Shown: positions 11,931 to 21,834, counted from the stretch's first letter. The stretch is DNA of 31,043 nucleotides from Rhizomucor pusillus (GCA_900175165.2 FWWN02000672.1:1-31043); one strand, 5' to 3'. Notes: a model not told the origin generated them from the letters alone. Numbers and translations: made by a program.

Positions 11931-13234
11931 TCATTTCCAGAACTTCCACCATGGTCTTTCTTTCTTTCTACCGGATGTCTATTTAAATGCGATCGTGGTC
12001 AGTGGCTTTGCTGCTTTCTCCTTTCAGAAAATATTGCACTTACTGATTCCTTTTTAAATGCGTTCAAAAAGCCAGACAATTTCTTCTTTTCGTGGTCTTT
12101 AGGCGGCGGTGTTACAGGTGGAGTTTTGCGAGGTGTTTGGGGCGGCGGCGCTAAAGAAGACGGTTGTTCTTGTTGTTTGCTGGTAGCAGCGGCAGTGGTA
12201 GGCTGTTGATCTGCTGATGCTGCTGGTGCTGTCGTTGCGTCTGCCTTGTTATCCACAGCTGCCGGAGCAGTATCTGTGTTTCCCTCTTTTGCCCGTGGGT
12301 CTGTGAGGTCGAGTGATTGTGACTGAGAGCCGAAATTCTGAAGCTTGTTCAAGAATTGGGAATATCGCTCACTCGTTTCCTCCCAAGTCGGTGAGTGTCT
12401 CTTTTGAGCGGTTGATCCTTCTTCTTTAGCTGCAACGGGAACGTTTGCTACTGTTGTGGATGTTGTCGCTGGCGCTTTTTCAGGGACTTTGGGTGGTTCG
12501 GGCTCGGGTGTTGCTTCCTTGGGCGCGGTGGTAGTAGATGGTGGTAAAATTTGATCAGGTTGCTTCGACACGTCAGAAGAAGATGGCTGTACAGTAACGC
12601 GCTTTTCTCCTTGCTTTGCGGATGTTTCTTCTTGCACCGATGCTTCTTGTTCTTTTGGCTGCTGTTTCTTCTCCTTGTCTTCTTCTTCTTGCAAGTGCAG
12701 CTGTGGATCAATGGCTGATTTTGGACCTTCCAGTCTGGTTGCCGCTTCCTCTGCTTGTCGATCTTCCTTGGACACTTGGGCAGTTGATGTTTCTGGCTCT
12801 TTTGGTTCTTCAGGTGCAGGAGTCGATACATCCTTGTGCACAGGCGTTGTATCTGCAGCGGTAGCAGCAGAAGTCAAACGTTGTTGTTGTTGCTGCTGTT
12901 CGACCTCTTCTGAGACTTTGCTCTCCTCTTCGGGAGTTTGTTCGGCAACCGGCTCTTCTGATATTGGCCTGATCTCGGGATTTTCCAGAGCTGCACCGCC
13001 ATCTACGCAAACAGGCTGTATGTTTTCTTTATTAAAACCTTCCTCACCACCACCAGAAATAGCGGTGGCTGCTGCTGCTGCTGTTCCTCCTGCAATGGCT
13101 GCAGCAGCGGGTGCACTCTCCGTTGCTTGCTGCTGCTGCTGCTGTTGTTGTTGTTGTTGTTGTTGTTGCTTTTGCTTGGTAGCCTGCTGCTTCTTCCGTT
13201 GCTGTTTCTTGCGATTCGCCTTGGTTCCAGCCAT
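11931..13234 (-). CDS. Low-complexity polyQ protein with spliced PWWKFWK C-terminus
   Basis: Unrecognised. My model has two exons, 13234-12044 and 11978-11931, giving 412 aa. The 65-bp intron has a GTAAGTGC donor, a CACTGAC branch-like site and a TAG acceptor. If it is not removed, the protein ends at a stop at 11999 that lies inside the branch-like site. The N-terminus is strongly basic (MAGTKANRKKQQRKKQQ) and followed by about 14 Gln from mixed CAA/CAG codons. The middle is Ala, Glu, Pro and Thr rich with no obvious fold. A possible ordered segment is SPTWEETSERYSQFLNKLQ. Near the end come PPPQTPRKTPPVTPPP and the amphipathic SGFLNAFKKES, then the second exon adds a basic segment and PWWKFWK. 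The aromatic-basic tail could contact a membrane or a protein partner (inference). Confidence 0.75.
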
Positions 13235-13620
13235 AATTCAGTACTTGTAAAAAATGGAAAGAAAGACTGAAACCAAGCGCTATAGAACATCAAATCCTTT
13301 TTGGTTTGTCTGTGTCGGATATTTATTATCCGCATAATCGTCGCGTTTTCCTTTTTCTTTTCCTCTCTCTTTTTGTCCGTCTCCTTCTCTAACTGCATGT
13401 TTCACCTAGCATGGGAAGTAGGAGCGCTACCTAGCACCAGCAAACAAGTAAAGATGGCATAGAGGATGATCTTTAACATACTAGAGCATTGCCAAGAACG
13501 TTTTTGTGTTGTGACTTAACAATAGACGCGCCATTGAGACATCCACCTTTTGCTCAGCTAACGGAGATTTTTTTCTTTTTTTGGGTCCTTTTGACAAACA
13601 ATGATGATCAATTTTTCATA
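13235..13620. other. Short intergenic region upstream of the 412-aa gene
   Basis: 386 bp separate the start of the polyQ gene from the Tubby stop codon; both genes are on the minus strand. The segment is T-rich with no open frame of note. It serves as the promoter/5' UTR of the polyQ gene and the 3' UTR of the Tubby gene. Confidence 0.6.
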
Positions 13621-15037
13621 TTATTCACATGCGAGTTTTGCATCAAAAGAGGTGAGTGCAATGGCGAATGCTTGCAGCAAACACATTGGGTACTTGTAGT
13701 CCATCGTGAAATGATCAGGGCCTATCCTTCCAAATTGCATGACGATGTAATCCACTGGATAATTGAAAAACAGAGAAACAAGAGGATATTAATATAACAG
13801 CAGCTGTCAGCTCAGATTACGACGATGATGATGATACTTACAATCATTGTCATGCACGATCTGAAAGTTCTTTACGGATGCCTGAGACACTCTGCCGTTG
13901 AAATTTAATACAAACGATTGCGTCTCTGGAGCAAAAGGATGTTTCAGTCTAGACTGATACTGGCTTGGGATTCTAGAATCACTCATACCTTCGTTCCACT
14001 GTGGACTTTTGTTATGTAACACCAGCAGATCGCTTGATCCTCCATCCTTGTATTTGCTCAGCAAAGTCTCGGACTCCTACGAGAGATCCCTGGTTTCAGG
14101 AACAAACTTTTTTCTTCTTTGCTAAAAATAAATCATCTCTCTCTTTGAACAATGACGTACTGATGTGGGCCGGAATTCGGGTCGTTTTCCGTCGCGTGTC
14201 AGCGTGTGCATCAATATCGTCATTTTTCTGGGGCCCTTGAAACCAAGAATATTTGGGTCCTAGGGTGGGGGATAAGTCATGTAATTAAATTGACGGTGAA
14301 GGGAAAAAATCAACGAATAAAAACTTACATAGAGCACAGCTCCCAATTCTTCACGGATCGGAAGGTCGTTCTTGACAGATCCATTCGACTCCTTTTTCAT
14401 AGGGTTCCTGCCATGCGAGTATATCATGAACGTCGTGCCTAAAAAGTTGGATCTGCATAGGGGTGAGTGAATGAACAAACTAGATCAACGGAAAATGTTA
14501 AAAGTAGCTGCTACCTGACTTTGCCGAGCTCAACATTCGTTTTTACTTGGCCGGTTGCTGGGTCGTGGACACCACCTGTGATGGTGTAGTAACTAGTCTG
14601 GCTTTTTCGCTTCTTTTTGGCAGTTAATACGTGGTGCAGTTCTCCTGTTGGAATGTGCTCAATCAACAGTTGATACTGCGGGTATATCTTTTCTAAACCG
14701 TCGCGGAAACGGTATATGCGACATGCTACCCGCGTGTTCAACGGCGCCGGCCTGGTATATATATAAATTACGTTCGAAAATCTATGCCCCTTTGCTTAAT
14801 GGGTTGCTCGTTATACCTAAGAGCCAGCTGGAGTAGCTGATCGACGGTTATAATGGACGCTTGCGGACCATAGTCATGTGGAGGTACTGGACGAGCCACC
14901 CTGACCGTCTGTGGTGGTTCTATGGGGGCTACTTGCTCCTCAATCTCACCGTCCGAATCTGCTTCTGCGTCATGGTTCGTTGATGGCGGAGGCGTGAGTT
15001 GCGGATGCAGCACAATGTCGCTTTGGGTGTCCATCAT
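13621..15037 (-). CDS. Tubby-like protein
   Basis: Tubby C-terminal domains are closed beta barrels around a central helix that bind phosphoinositides. I read seven exons: 15037-14817, 14751-14515, 14452-14329, 14259-14161, 14076-13989, 13925-13842 and 13754-13621. All six introns are 62-87 bp and every junction keeps frame, giving 328 aa. Tubby signatures appear in order: [92 protein letters not shown] and [20 protein letters not shown], ending in SFDAKLACE. The match runs to the last residue, so the domain is complete. About 75 acidic, Pro-rich residues precede it. The start is the first of two adjacent ATG codons. Confidence 0.95.
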
Positions 15038-15409
15038 GCTTGAGGAGTGGGGAGTGGTAGTTGGAAAAGGAATCTATTTCGTCTCCCGTCCTAAACGTAT
15101 TCAGACGTTATATCACGACGAACTCGTCCCCAACGCAATTACACGGTATCCCTGCAGTGTCGCCATCCTTACTTTCTCTTGATATTTCAGGCATTCCCTA
15201 TCGGGAGTACAAAGCATCCTGCCTTCTTTCAACGATTTGATATTCGCAATAAACAGTACTAAATGTTGGCATTTTAGCATTTTGTTGACTGATAAACTAG
15301 GCTCTGAACTGAAATGTATCCCTCCACTCTGTAACTTGCAATAATTCGACAAAATGGAATTGATTTACTGGAATGAAAAGAGCCTTTAATCTAAAGGCGA
15401 CATATCACT

Positions 15410-15888
15410 ACATATCCGGAGAAAATACAGTACGGCCTATCATCAAGTCGAAAACAAGCGATAATCCAAAGGTCTCTTCGTTCATTCCTAAGATTTCCTG
15501 GTAGGCTTCAGTATCGCATTCATTGTTCCAGCAAGAACACCAAGCTATATGAAACACTTGACCGTCCATATGTATAAGTAATTTCACCCATTTACACTTG
15601 TCAGCATTTGCCAGATACGAAAGTTTTATTTGAGCATGATTTAGATAGAAAGTTACGTAATTTGTCTATCTAACTTGTCTATCTGATGATGACCTACGCT
15701 AAAAGAACGGAACGGGAGACTGTCTTGTTGCCTTGACGAAGTGCCAATGGACAGTAACCAGTTAAATTACTTTCAATCAGCTTGTTCTTGAAGATCAAAG
15801 TCTTCGAATCAGGTACGAAAGAGTGAGCAAAAATGCTTTCTTGGTTAGCTGGTAAATGCACGCTCAGAGCTACACAAAAGTAAAGCAC
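15410..15888 (-). other. Two adjacent open stretches, possible exons or decayed gene
   Basis: One open stretch runs 15888-15694 and includes LSVHLPANQESIFAHSFVPD, with no ATG of its own. It may begin after the acceptor-like TTTTGTGTAG at about 15870. A second runs about 15663-15410 after a GATAG acceptor-like site, includes KLLIHMDGQVFHIAWCSCWN and ends RTVFSPDM-stop. The amino-acid composition looks protein-like, but I do not recognise a family. The two frames cannot be joined by a normal-length intron: the gap is about 30 bp and contains an imperfect tandem copy of AGATAGACAA. It may be an unspliced model I cannot solve, or a pseudogene. Confidence 0.25.
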
Positions 15889-16130
15889 GACAGGTTCAAT
15901 TTGTTGTCATCATAGCGCACCCTTCCAGTGAAGTCCTCCGTGGTGCCCTAAGATGATAAATCATCAACCAACAGACCCGGTGCAGGAAGGTACCACCGCA
16001 ATGAGGCAGGGATCGCACCGGTCCAAACAGCAACCGCTGGCAGTAAATCGACCCTGGAAGGCATTACACCACCCGAGTAGATCCAAAGAGAGGACAAGCA
16101 CGAAACTTTCCTTCGCTCCAAGTTCCAAAA

Positions 16131-16160
16131 AGAAAGAGAGAGGGAGGGAGGGAGGGAGAG
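16131..16160. repeat. Purine tract with (GGGA)4
   Basis: AGAAAGAGAG followed by four GGGA-type units, read on the plus strand. Confidence 0.8.
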
Positions 16161-16277
16161 ACAGAGAAAAGGGGCGGAACAAGGCTCTATGCCAGCAATC
16201 CACTGCTCACCTCAAGTATAACCCGTGTCGACAGTGAAGAGAAAAAGAGAGCTACGCAGCAGCCAGGCGACTCGCGT

Positions 16278-16308
16278 CTTTTATACACGGTCGCGCCCTG
16301 CTACGTCA
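16278..16308 (-). promoter_or_regulatory. Orphan core promoter: TATAAAAG plus CRE-like TGACGTAG
   Basis: On the minus strand TGACGTAG (16308-16301) is followed after 15 bp by a consensus TATAAAAG (16285-16278). About 65 bp further downstream is a good 5' splice donor, CTTGAG|GTGAGC, at about 16209. This arrangement would drive minus-strand transcription into 16250-15050, where no confident gene is found. Confidence 0.45.
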
Positions 16309-17035
16309 CAGCCGGCTTTGGAAATATGCAAACCAAAAACGAGCACATGGGAGAAATGAAAATGACATGGTTGTCATATCCGCTTGCAACAGTGTCTGTA
16401 TGTCATCAGAAATAGCAGAGGTTTGTTACGAACGTTCATCACATTCTTACATTTGGTCTGCTCTGCCCACTGCATACTCCGTCAATAATGCCGACATATT
16501 GTGCGACACTTCACGGACATCTGGAAGAACTGTGCGTGTGGGCAAATCGATATGCGATGTCTAGTACAGAATTTATTATGGATCGGTAAATCGTATGCTT
16601 GCCTGTTCTATTCTCGAAATACTTAATCACACGAGTTCATTTGTGTAAACTGGTTCACTCGTTGAACTCCCCGATTCTATTGCATTTGTAAACTTTGCAA
16701 AAATATAAATTCGTCGAAAAAAAGTAAAATAGCTGCATATAATATAAATATATGGAATATTCATCCTGGATGTAAAAAGTAAAGTGATTTTTCTTTGTGC
16801 AGCTTTCGAAAGTTCTTTGAATATTTTTTCCTAATGTTTTCTTGCTGCTATTCACACTCATAGCATATGTCTTCATAACCTTACATGTAATTGGTATCAT
16901 ACAAGTCAAAAAAAAAGATGTATTAGTTTTTAATAATCTTTATTGGTTTTTCAAGTTTGCAGTGCTGATAAGAGAACATGTAAGAATGAGATTGGAACAA
17001 AGATTGGATATGCAAATGACTGTCCAAGGAAAGCA

Positions 17036-17844
17036 TTAAAAGTAGGCGATTGTATGGATAACAGGGAAAGAGGGGAATTTCTGTCCAAATTCTTCAAGGA
17101 TTTCATCGATTTCAGTCTCAATATCGGTCGCATCTTCGATCTGCAAAGAAGTGAGATATTGATGTCCTTGTAATATCTGCAATTGTAGTATATACCTTCT
17201 GTGCCAGCCAGAGGATGCTTTTTCCACCAGCGGATGCTTCCTCGTGGTTATCTTTGATTTCTACATTGATCACATGCACACTCTTGTTGTATGCTTGACC
17301 TCGATTCGATAAATCTTGAGCGGACAACGTTAGTTTCGTTCACGCCTTTTACATTGTTGCCAATCTAACCTTCAACAACAGCGTCGAAGCATCGTTCTTC
17401 GCAAGTGATAATCACATCGAAGATTTGTTGCTGCTCATGCCACCGCTGTGGAGCTTCTTTTACTTTACGGTTTCTATCGAGCATGTTCAAAAGGCCGTTT
17501 GCTTGGTATCTAGAACGTGAAGGGATTTTAGCATTGATTTGCTGAATACATTTGACGCACACACGCACGGACGTACAAGTTTGGATCTTTCTGCTTGAGT
17601 TCCTTGTATATCTTGTCGTACGGTGTGCCAAAGGGATAGATATTCGGGCGATCGATCGACGGACCTGGCAATCGTACCAGGTTACCGGTGCCAAAAGAGC
17701 AGACGTTGAATCCATTGTTGCTTGAATGCAAGACTGTAAGATAATTGTCAGCACAGTTGTCGATTTACCCAAGTACCTGAGCACATTGTGCGCTTCCATT
17801 GAGCGATTCTGATTACTTGCACAGATCACGGCGTATTTGACCAT
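17036..17844 (-). CDS. SSU72: RNA polymerase II CTD phosphatase Ssu72
   Basis: Removes phosphate from Ser5 of the RNA polymerase II C-terminal repeat and acts with the cleavage/polyadenylation machinery in the nucleus. Five exons: 17844-17777, 17720-17577, 17509-17370, 17314-17196 and 17140-17036, giving 191 aa, close to the 194 aa of the human protein. The signature loop CASNQNRS (Cys8, C-X5-R-S) is at the N-terminus. It is followed by [65 protein letters not shown] and [10 protein letters not shown]. For intron 1 I chose donor 17776 and acceptor 17721 because this gives HNVLSNNGF, the same length as other Ssu72 proteins. It starts 116 bp from the divergent TXNL1-like gene. Confidence 0.96.
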
Positions 17845-17960
17845 TATTGTGATATGCTAAAGAAGTAGCGGCTCCAGTTGTGGCTCCTCCCAAATTTAGC
17901 AACAATTTTTGGTTGCATTGCGCGTCACCCCTCGTTCTCCTCCTCCTTCGTTCCAATACC
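17845..17960. promoter_or_regulatory. Shared divergent promoter of Ssu72 and TXNL1-like genes
   Basis: Only 116 bp separate the two opposing start codons. The plus strand has a TC-rich run just before the TXNL1-like ATG. No clear TATA box is seen. Shared regulation is inferred from position only. Confidence 0.55.
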
Positions 17961-19396
17961 ATGTCTGTCAAACCAGTTGCAACAACCCGCGAGTTCCAAG
18001 AGCTCCTAACACAAAAGTCTCACGAGAAGCTAGTAGTTGTAGAGTTCTATGCTACTTGGTGGTAAGGTGTCGACATACTCTTGCAAAACGACAAAGTATA
18101 CAAGATTTAACATATATTCGTTGTCGACTCGAAATTAGCACTGCATGTACCGCGATTGTGCCGTTCATGGAACAGCTTGCAAGAAAGTATAGCGACACAC
18201 ACTTTGCAAAGGCAAATACAAAATGTGAATTCGATCGAGTCTGTTAAATCGGCTGACACTCTTCTTCTAGATCGACGTAGAGCAACTCAAGGTAAAAGAC
18301 TTAGACACCCATCCAATTTTTATCGGTGTTCTGATGAATAATATGGAAAACCAAGTCAGTGGCAACGGCGTGCAAGATAACGGGAATGTAATGTTGGCGA
18401 ATGCAAGGAAACCGTTGGAACTTTGTATATCTAACGAGGTTTCCGCTGTAGGCCGACCTTCCACTTCTATAAAGGAGGAAAGAAAGTAGCAGAAGTCAAG
18501 GGCGCGAATGCCAGAGAGGTTGAAAGAAACGTAGAGCTGCATCACACCACGGTTTCTGGCGAGGCACCAGGCAGCAGCAGCGGCAGTAGAAACAATTTTG
18601 GCATTGCGGGACACATTGATTTGACAGATCATGTAACTCCTAACCAGATTGATGCGCTTAACCAAAAGGAAGAACACAATGTTCGTAACATCTTCAAATC
18701 AGACGATTCTTACATTGAAAGCGACGTTGACGAGCAACTGATTATCACTGTACCTTTCAATCAACGTATGATATCATGTCTCGTCCGGTCTTGAACGCTC
18801 ACGCTCATCTCTTTGTTTCTCATTCGCAGCTGTCAAGATCCATTCTATCAAACTCAAGGCCAATAATCTCAGTAAGTGTGCCTGACGAAAACTCGCGATT
18901 AGTTCTATGGCATTTATGCAATTGTAGATCAAGCACCAAAGACTATTAAGATTTATGCAAACCGTCAAAACATTGGTTTCGATGAAGCGGATTCTATCCA
19001 AGAAACTCAGACCATCGAGCTCCAAGAAAGTGATTACGAGGAGAACGCTGTGATTAACTTGCGCTTTGTCAAGTTCCAGAACGTCAACCAGCTTGTGGTA
19101 TGGAAGAGGGAAAATCACACTTTTAGTTTCAACGAGTCTCTGACGAAGATGTTTGCAGCTTTTTGTGGTAGACAATCTCGGTGATGAGGAGACTACTCAG
19201 TTGCAGCAACTGATATTCATTGGGTAAGAACGGAAAATACATACTATTTCGTTTGGTCAAATCACTAACCATATTATGTTCTTAGTTCGCCTATTGAGGT
19301 AGAGAGATATTCAACGCTTGGATCCAATGAAGGCAGACTAACGCTATATCATAGGCCACCAACATGAGCAACTTGAAAAAGAATGACGAGGAGTAA
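17961..19396 (+). CDS. Thioredoxin-like protein with PITH domain (TXNL1-like)
   Basis: Thioredoxin domain plus PITH domain, the layout of TXNL1, a cytosolic proteasome-associated redox protein. Ten exons: 17961-18061, 18139-18211, 18271-18291, 18356-18387, 18452-18765, 18830-18871, 18928-19097, 19159-19223, 19286-19298 and 19355-19396. They total 290 aa (human 289). The thioredoxin part reads VVVEFYATW, then C-T-A-C (Cys34, Cys37), PFMEQLARKYSDTHFAKIDV, VATACKITGMPTFHFYKGGK and VKGAN. The PITH part starts near residue 129 with GHIDLTDHV and includes QLIITVPFNQPVKIHSIKLK, IKIYANRQNIGFDEAD and FIGSPIEATNM. The active-site pair is kept but GP is replaced by TA. Intron 2 has a GC donor. Three exons are very short (21, 32 and 13 nt). 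Reading the locus without these splices would wrongly suggest a pseudogene. Confidence 0.93.
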
Positions 19397-19611
19397 TCAA
19401 GATTTTATGTTATTATATCAAATATTATCTCCAATACAAATTTTGCAAAAGCATCCTTGTAAATCGACAGCGAATGGGCACGAGTTGACAAACTTTCCGC
19501 GTTCTAATTTTTAGTGTATGCAATTTGCATCTATTGTTCCATATGTTAAATGTACATGCGATGTTGATGGATGAGAGGTCTATGTAATACATATTTCTAT
19601 CGTATGTATAT
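19397..19611. other. Convergent 3' intergenic region
   Basis: 215 AT-rich bases between the stop codons of the plus-strand TXNL1-like gene and the minus-strand FIT2-like gene. The 3' UTRs of the two genes probably meet or overlap here. No gene is visible. Confidence 0.6.
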
Positions 19612-20479
19612 TTATAGTTGCAATGGTGGCGAACCTATCAGCTCAAGTCGTGGAAATACAACGAGGTACTTTAATTGCAAACATATTAGATAGCCTACCC
19701 AACAACAGAGAGAAACCATTCCTCATTTCACTTACGAGCAGCGCCCATCCTGCGAATCCAAAAATGGTGCCGGTCAAGAGTTCAAAGTGACCGTGAAAAT
19801 AGACGCATGTGACCACAAGCATATACCACCAAAAAGTCAGGATACCAAAAACTGCTAGAACAGATTTCCAGGGCCAGCCTCCAGCTTGCTTGATACGTTT
19901 AAGCGATGGAATTGAGTAGTAAACCCAAGCACTTTCTTCCCACAGAAACAAGCTGGCGTGGAGGAGTAGGACGCAGTGGCCAGATACATCGTGGCCACCG
20001 TTCCACGTGCCACCCATTTTGCGGCACACAGTCTGCTGATAGATATGCTGGAGCGCGGCACTGTTTGTCAAGTCAACGCAACGTCCGCCTGTCGCAACAA
20101 ACACTCGATCGATCAAGCTAGGGCCCCAGAGCCACTGGGTCAATAGGTACCAATAAAACGTCACTGCTGCGTAGCGCGCGACCCCGCGTTCAGCCGGCTG
20201 CTTGCGACCGAGTACATTGTAAAGATATGCAAAGAACACCAACGTTGTCCAGAACCAGCCAAGTTTCACGAACAAGATATTGAAAATGTTGCGCTTTTTG
20301 CTAAAGTACGTTTCGGGAGCCACACCGAGTAACGAGTACAGCAGGGAAATGACAATGGTGGAAAGGTAGAATGTAACTGCAAAGATCTGGTGTGGTTTGA
20401 GCGTGCGATGGACACTGTCAATGTACGTCTGCAAGGACATGGGTATGTTGAAAAACACTAATGCGGCGGCGGTATCCAT
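19612..20479 (-). CDS. FIT2/Scs3 family ER membrane protein
   Basis: Fat storage-inducing transmembrane family: ER membrane lipid diphosphatase-like proteins needed for lipid-droplet formation and ER phospholipid balance. Two exons, 20479-19736 and 19668-19612, giving 266 aa. I chose the acceptor at 19669 because the nearer TAG leads straight to a stop, whereas this one continues WALL into YLVVFPRLELIG. There are about six hydrophobic segments, including FAVTFYLSTIVISLLYSLLG and WFWTTLVFFAYLY. The conserved family motifs are present: GGHDVSGHC (His163, His168) and CVYFHGHFE (His229, His231), which hold the presumed catalytic histidines. The start codon lies just 29 bp after the stop of the same-strand chitosanase, so its promoter must lie within that gene. 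Confidence 0.9.
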
Positions 20480-20508
20480 TTAGAAATGAAATGCTGCATT
20501 TATTTCGT

Positions 20509-21834
20509 CTATTCAGCGGCCGGAGCTCCACCGCCAGCACAACGTTGCCTATCTATGAAATCATCCTCGTCCCCGGTAACTATCTGGTTGAAGAACAATA
20601 GTGGCAGTGGGTTCTGCAGGTTTTTGTGAGTCTCGAACTGATCTACCAGTGTTTGCAAATCGGCGGATCGCACAGCACTCGCCGGCCAGACATTATCGCT
20701 TAGTTTAGAGTAAGTAATTTAAAATTCATGTGATAATGACTGTCAGCAGAGAATGACAGAACTTACGGGTAGCAGCATTGCATCTGTCGTCGAGTAGTGA
20801 GGAACCTTGTCAAGTACGCCTCCTCTGATTCGTCTTGACCGCGCGGTCCTGTCAACTCCAATAGTCGTACAATATTGATTTCTTGCTCAAAGAACTGGTA
20901 CCCATGCTGGATGACCGTGTCTGTGCAACGATAGTCGTCAGTGAAAAACAAAGCAACAGTAGCATGGGGATAGAAGCAATGCAGTGTTACCGTAAAAGAT
21001 GAGCTGTCCCAGACCGCTGGTAACACCTACGGACGCTGCGAATCTGGCACTCGCACGCATGTAAGTATCCTGTACCCATGATCGCTGGAATGCAGCAAAG
21101 GACGGGTCCTGGCATGTTTCCTGCAGCCATGCATCGCAGAATGACTCGAGCCCGGCTGTGCTTCCTCGTTCGTTCAAGCTGCATACATCCAGCTGGCTCA
21201 GCTCACCAAGACGAGGCAGGAACTGCGAAAGCGCATTGTCAGGTTTTACGGCTGAGTACGCCTTGACGATCATCTCTGCATCATTGGTTCCAGTCTACAA
21301 ATGAAGTGAGCAAATATATGACAATGGTGATATTTCTTTTTGGAAATTAATACATGCAGTGAACCCAACATATCCACAAGTGTACCCGCGCATATCTCCA
21401 ATATCCTTGCACGATCCATATCCAAAGGACTTGTCACCACCTTCAAACACGTTTGTGACCAGAGTGCTCATTGTAGCAACTCTGGGATCGATGTCGTCGA
21501 CAGCGGGAAGGTTGTCAAGGTCGTAAAACGTGGATGCGCCGTCACCAAGCATCATGCATGCTCGATTTGGCAGACCCTAGTACAATAATGTGCTTGTAAG
21601 GCCATGATAATAGATATCATCACTTTACACGTTTGGAAATAAGAAAGGCAGAAGATGTCTTACATTTGATTGTAATCGAAATGCAAACTTTTCGCACGTT
21701 TCTGGAGTGGGCGCGAAGTTACCTTCGCATGCTGGATACGCATCTGCAGCAATGCTTGGTATCCACGTCAATGCGAGAGGCACAATGATGATATGCAGGT
21801 CGATCCAGCGACGATAAAAATGCATTATCATCAT
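20509..21834 (-). CDS. Secreted GH46 chitosanase
   Basis: Endo-hydrolysis of chitosan; a likely extracellular or wall enzyme. Five exons: 21834-21664, 21576-21358, 21294-20991, 20920-20767 and 20698-20509, giving 345 aa. The N-terminus (MMIMHFYRRW then LHIIIVPLALTWIPSIAADA) looks like a signal peptide. An upstream in-frame ATG at 21924 would add a second hydrophobic stretch and is less likely. GH46 hallmarks: TNVFE (Glu102, matching the catalytic Glu), then KDIGDMRGYT (Asp118, matching the catalytic Asp), GYVGFT then TGTNDAEM, ALSQFLPRL, SGLGQLIFYDTVIQHG and DESEEAYLTRFL. Intron 2 is modelled with a GC donor (GCATGT) because the nearby GT donor gives an early stop after a few residues. The protein runs about 65 residues beyond the CCYP segment. 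GH46 identity is firm; the exon 2 end is the weakest point. Confidence 0.88.

Larger units (their letters stand above)
15038..17035. other. Two-kilobase region without a confident gene
   Basis: Lies between the Tubby start and the Ssu72 stop. It contains two minus-strand open stretches (separate entry), an orphan TATA-type promoter near 16280, a GGGA repeat, and an AT-rich part (16560-17030) that probably includes the Ssu72 3' UTR. I found no tRNA-like or rRNA-like sequence. Confidence 0.5.

Noticed and set aside
12448..12831. Minus-strand 127-residue basic open frame
   Set aside because: A shifted frame within the 412-aa gene, rich in Lys and Gln because of the repeat composition.
12675..13250. 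Plus-strand 191-residue open frame with a long poly-Cys run
   Set aside because: It is the antisense of the polyQ repeat (TGC/TGT codons opposite GCA/ACA) and has no sensible composition.
15113..15352. Faint resemblance of a GYRVIALG segment, and of LIFKNKL in the neighbouring stretch, to P-type ATPases
   Set aside because: The two pieces are in the opposite order to that in P-type ATPases, no DKTGT or TGDN motif is present, and the matches are very short.
17721..17776. Alternative Ssu72 intron 1 (donor GTAAAT with the nearer TTACAG acceptor)
   Set aside because: It leaves a 35-bp intron and adds seven residues absent from other Ssu72 proteins; the chosen pair gives the family length.
18062..18451. 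Interpretation of the TXNL1-like gene as a frameshifted pseudogene
   Set aside because: Short introns and micro-exons rebuild a 290-aa protein that matches the family along its whole length.
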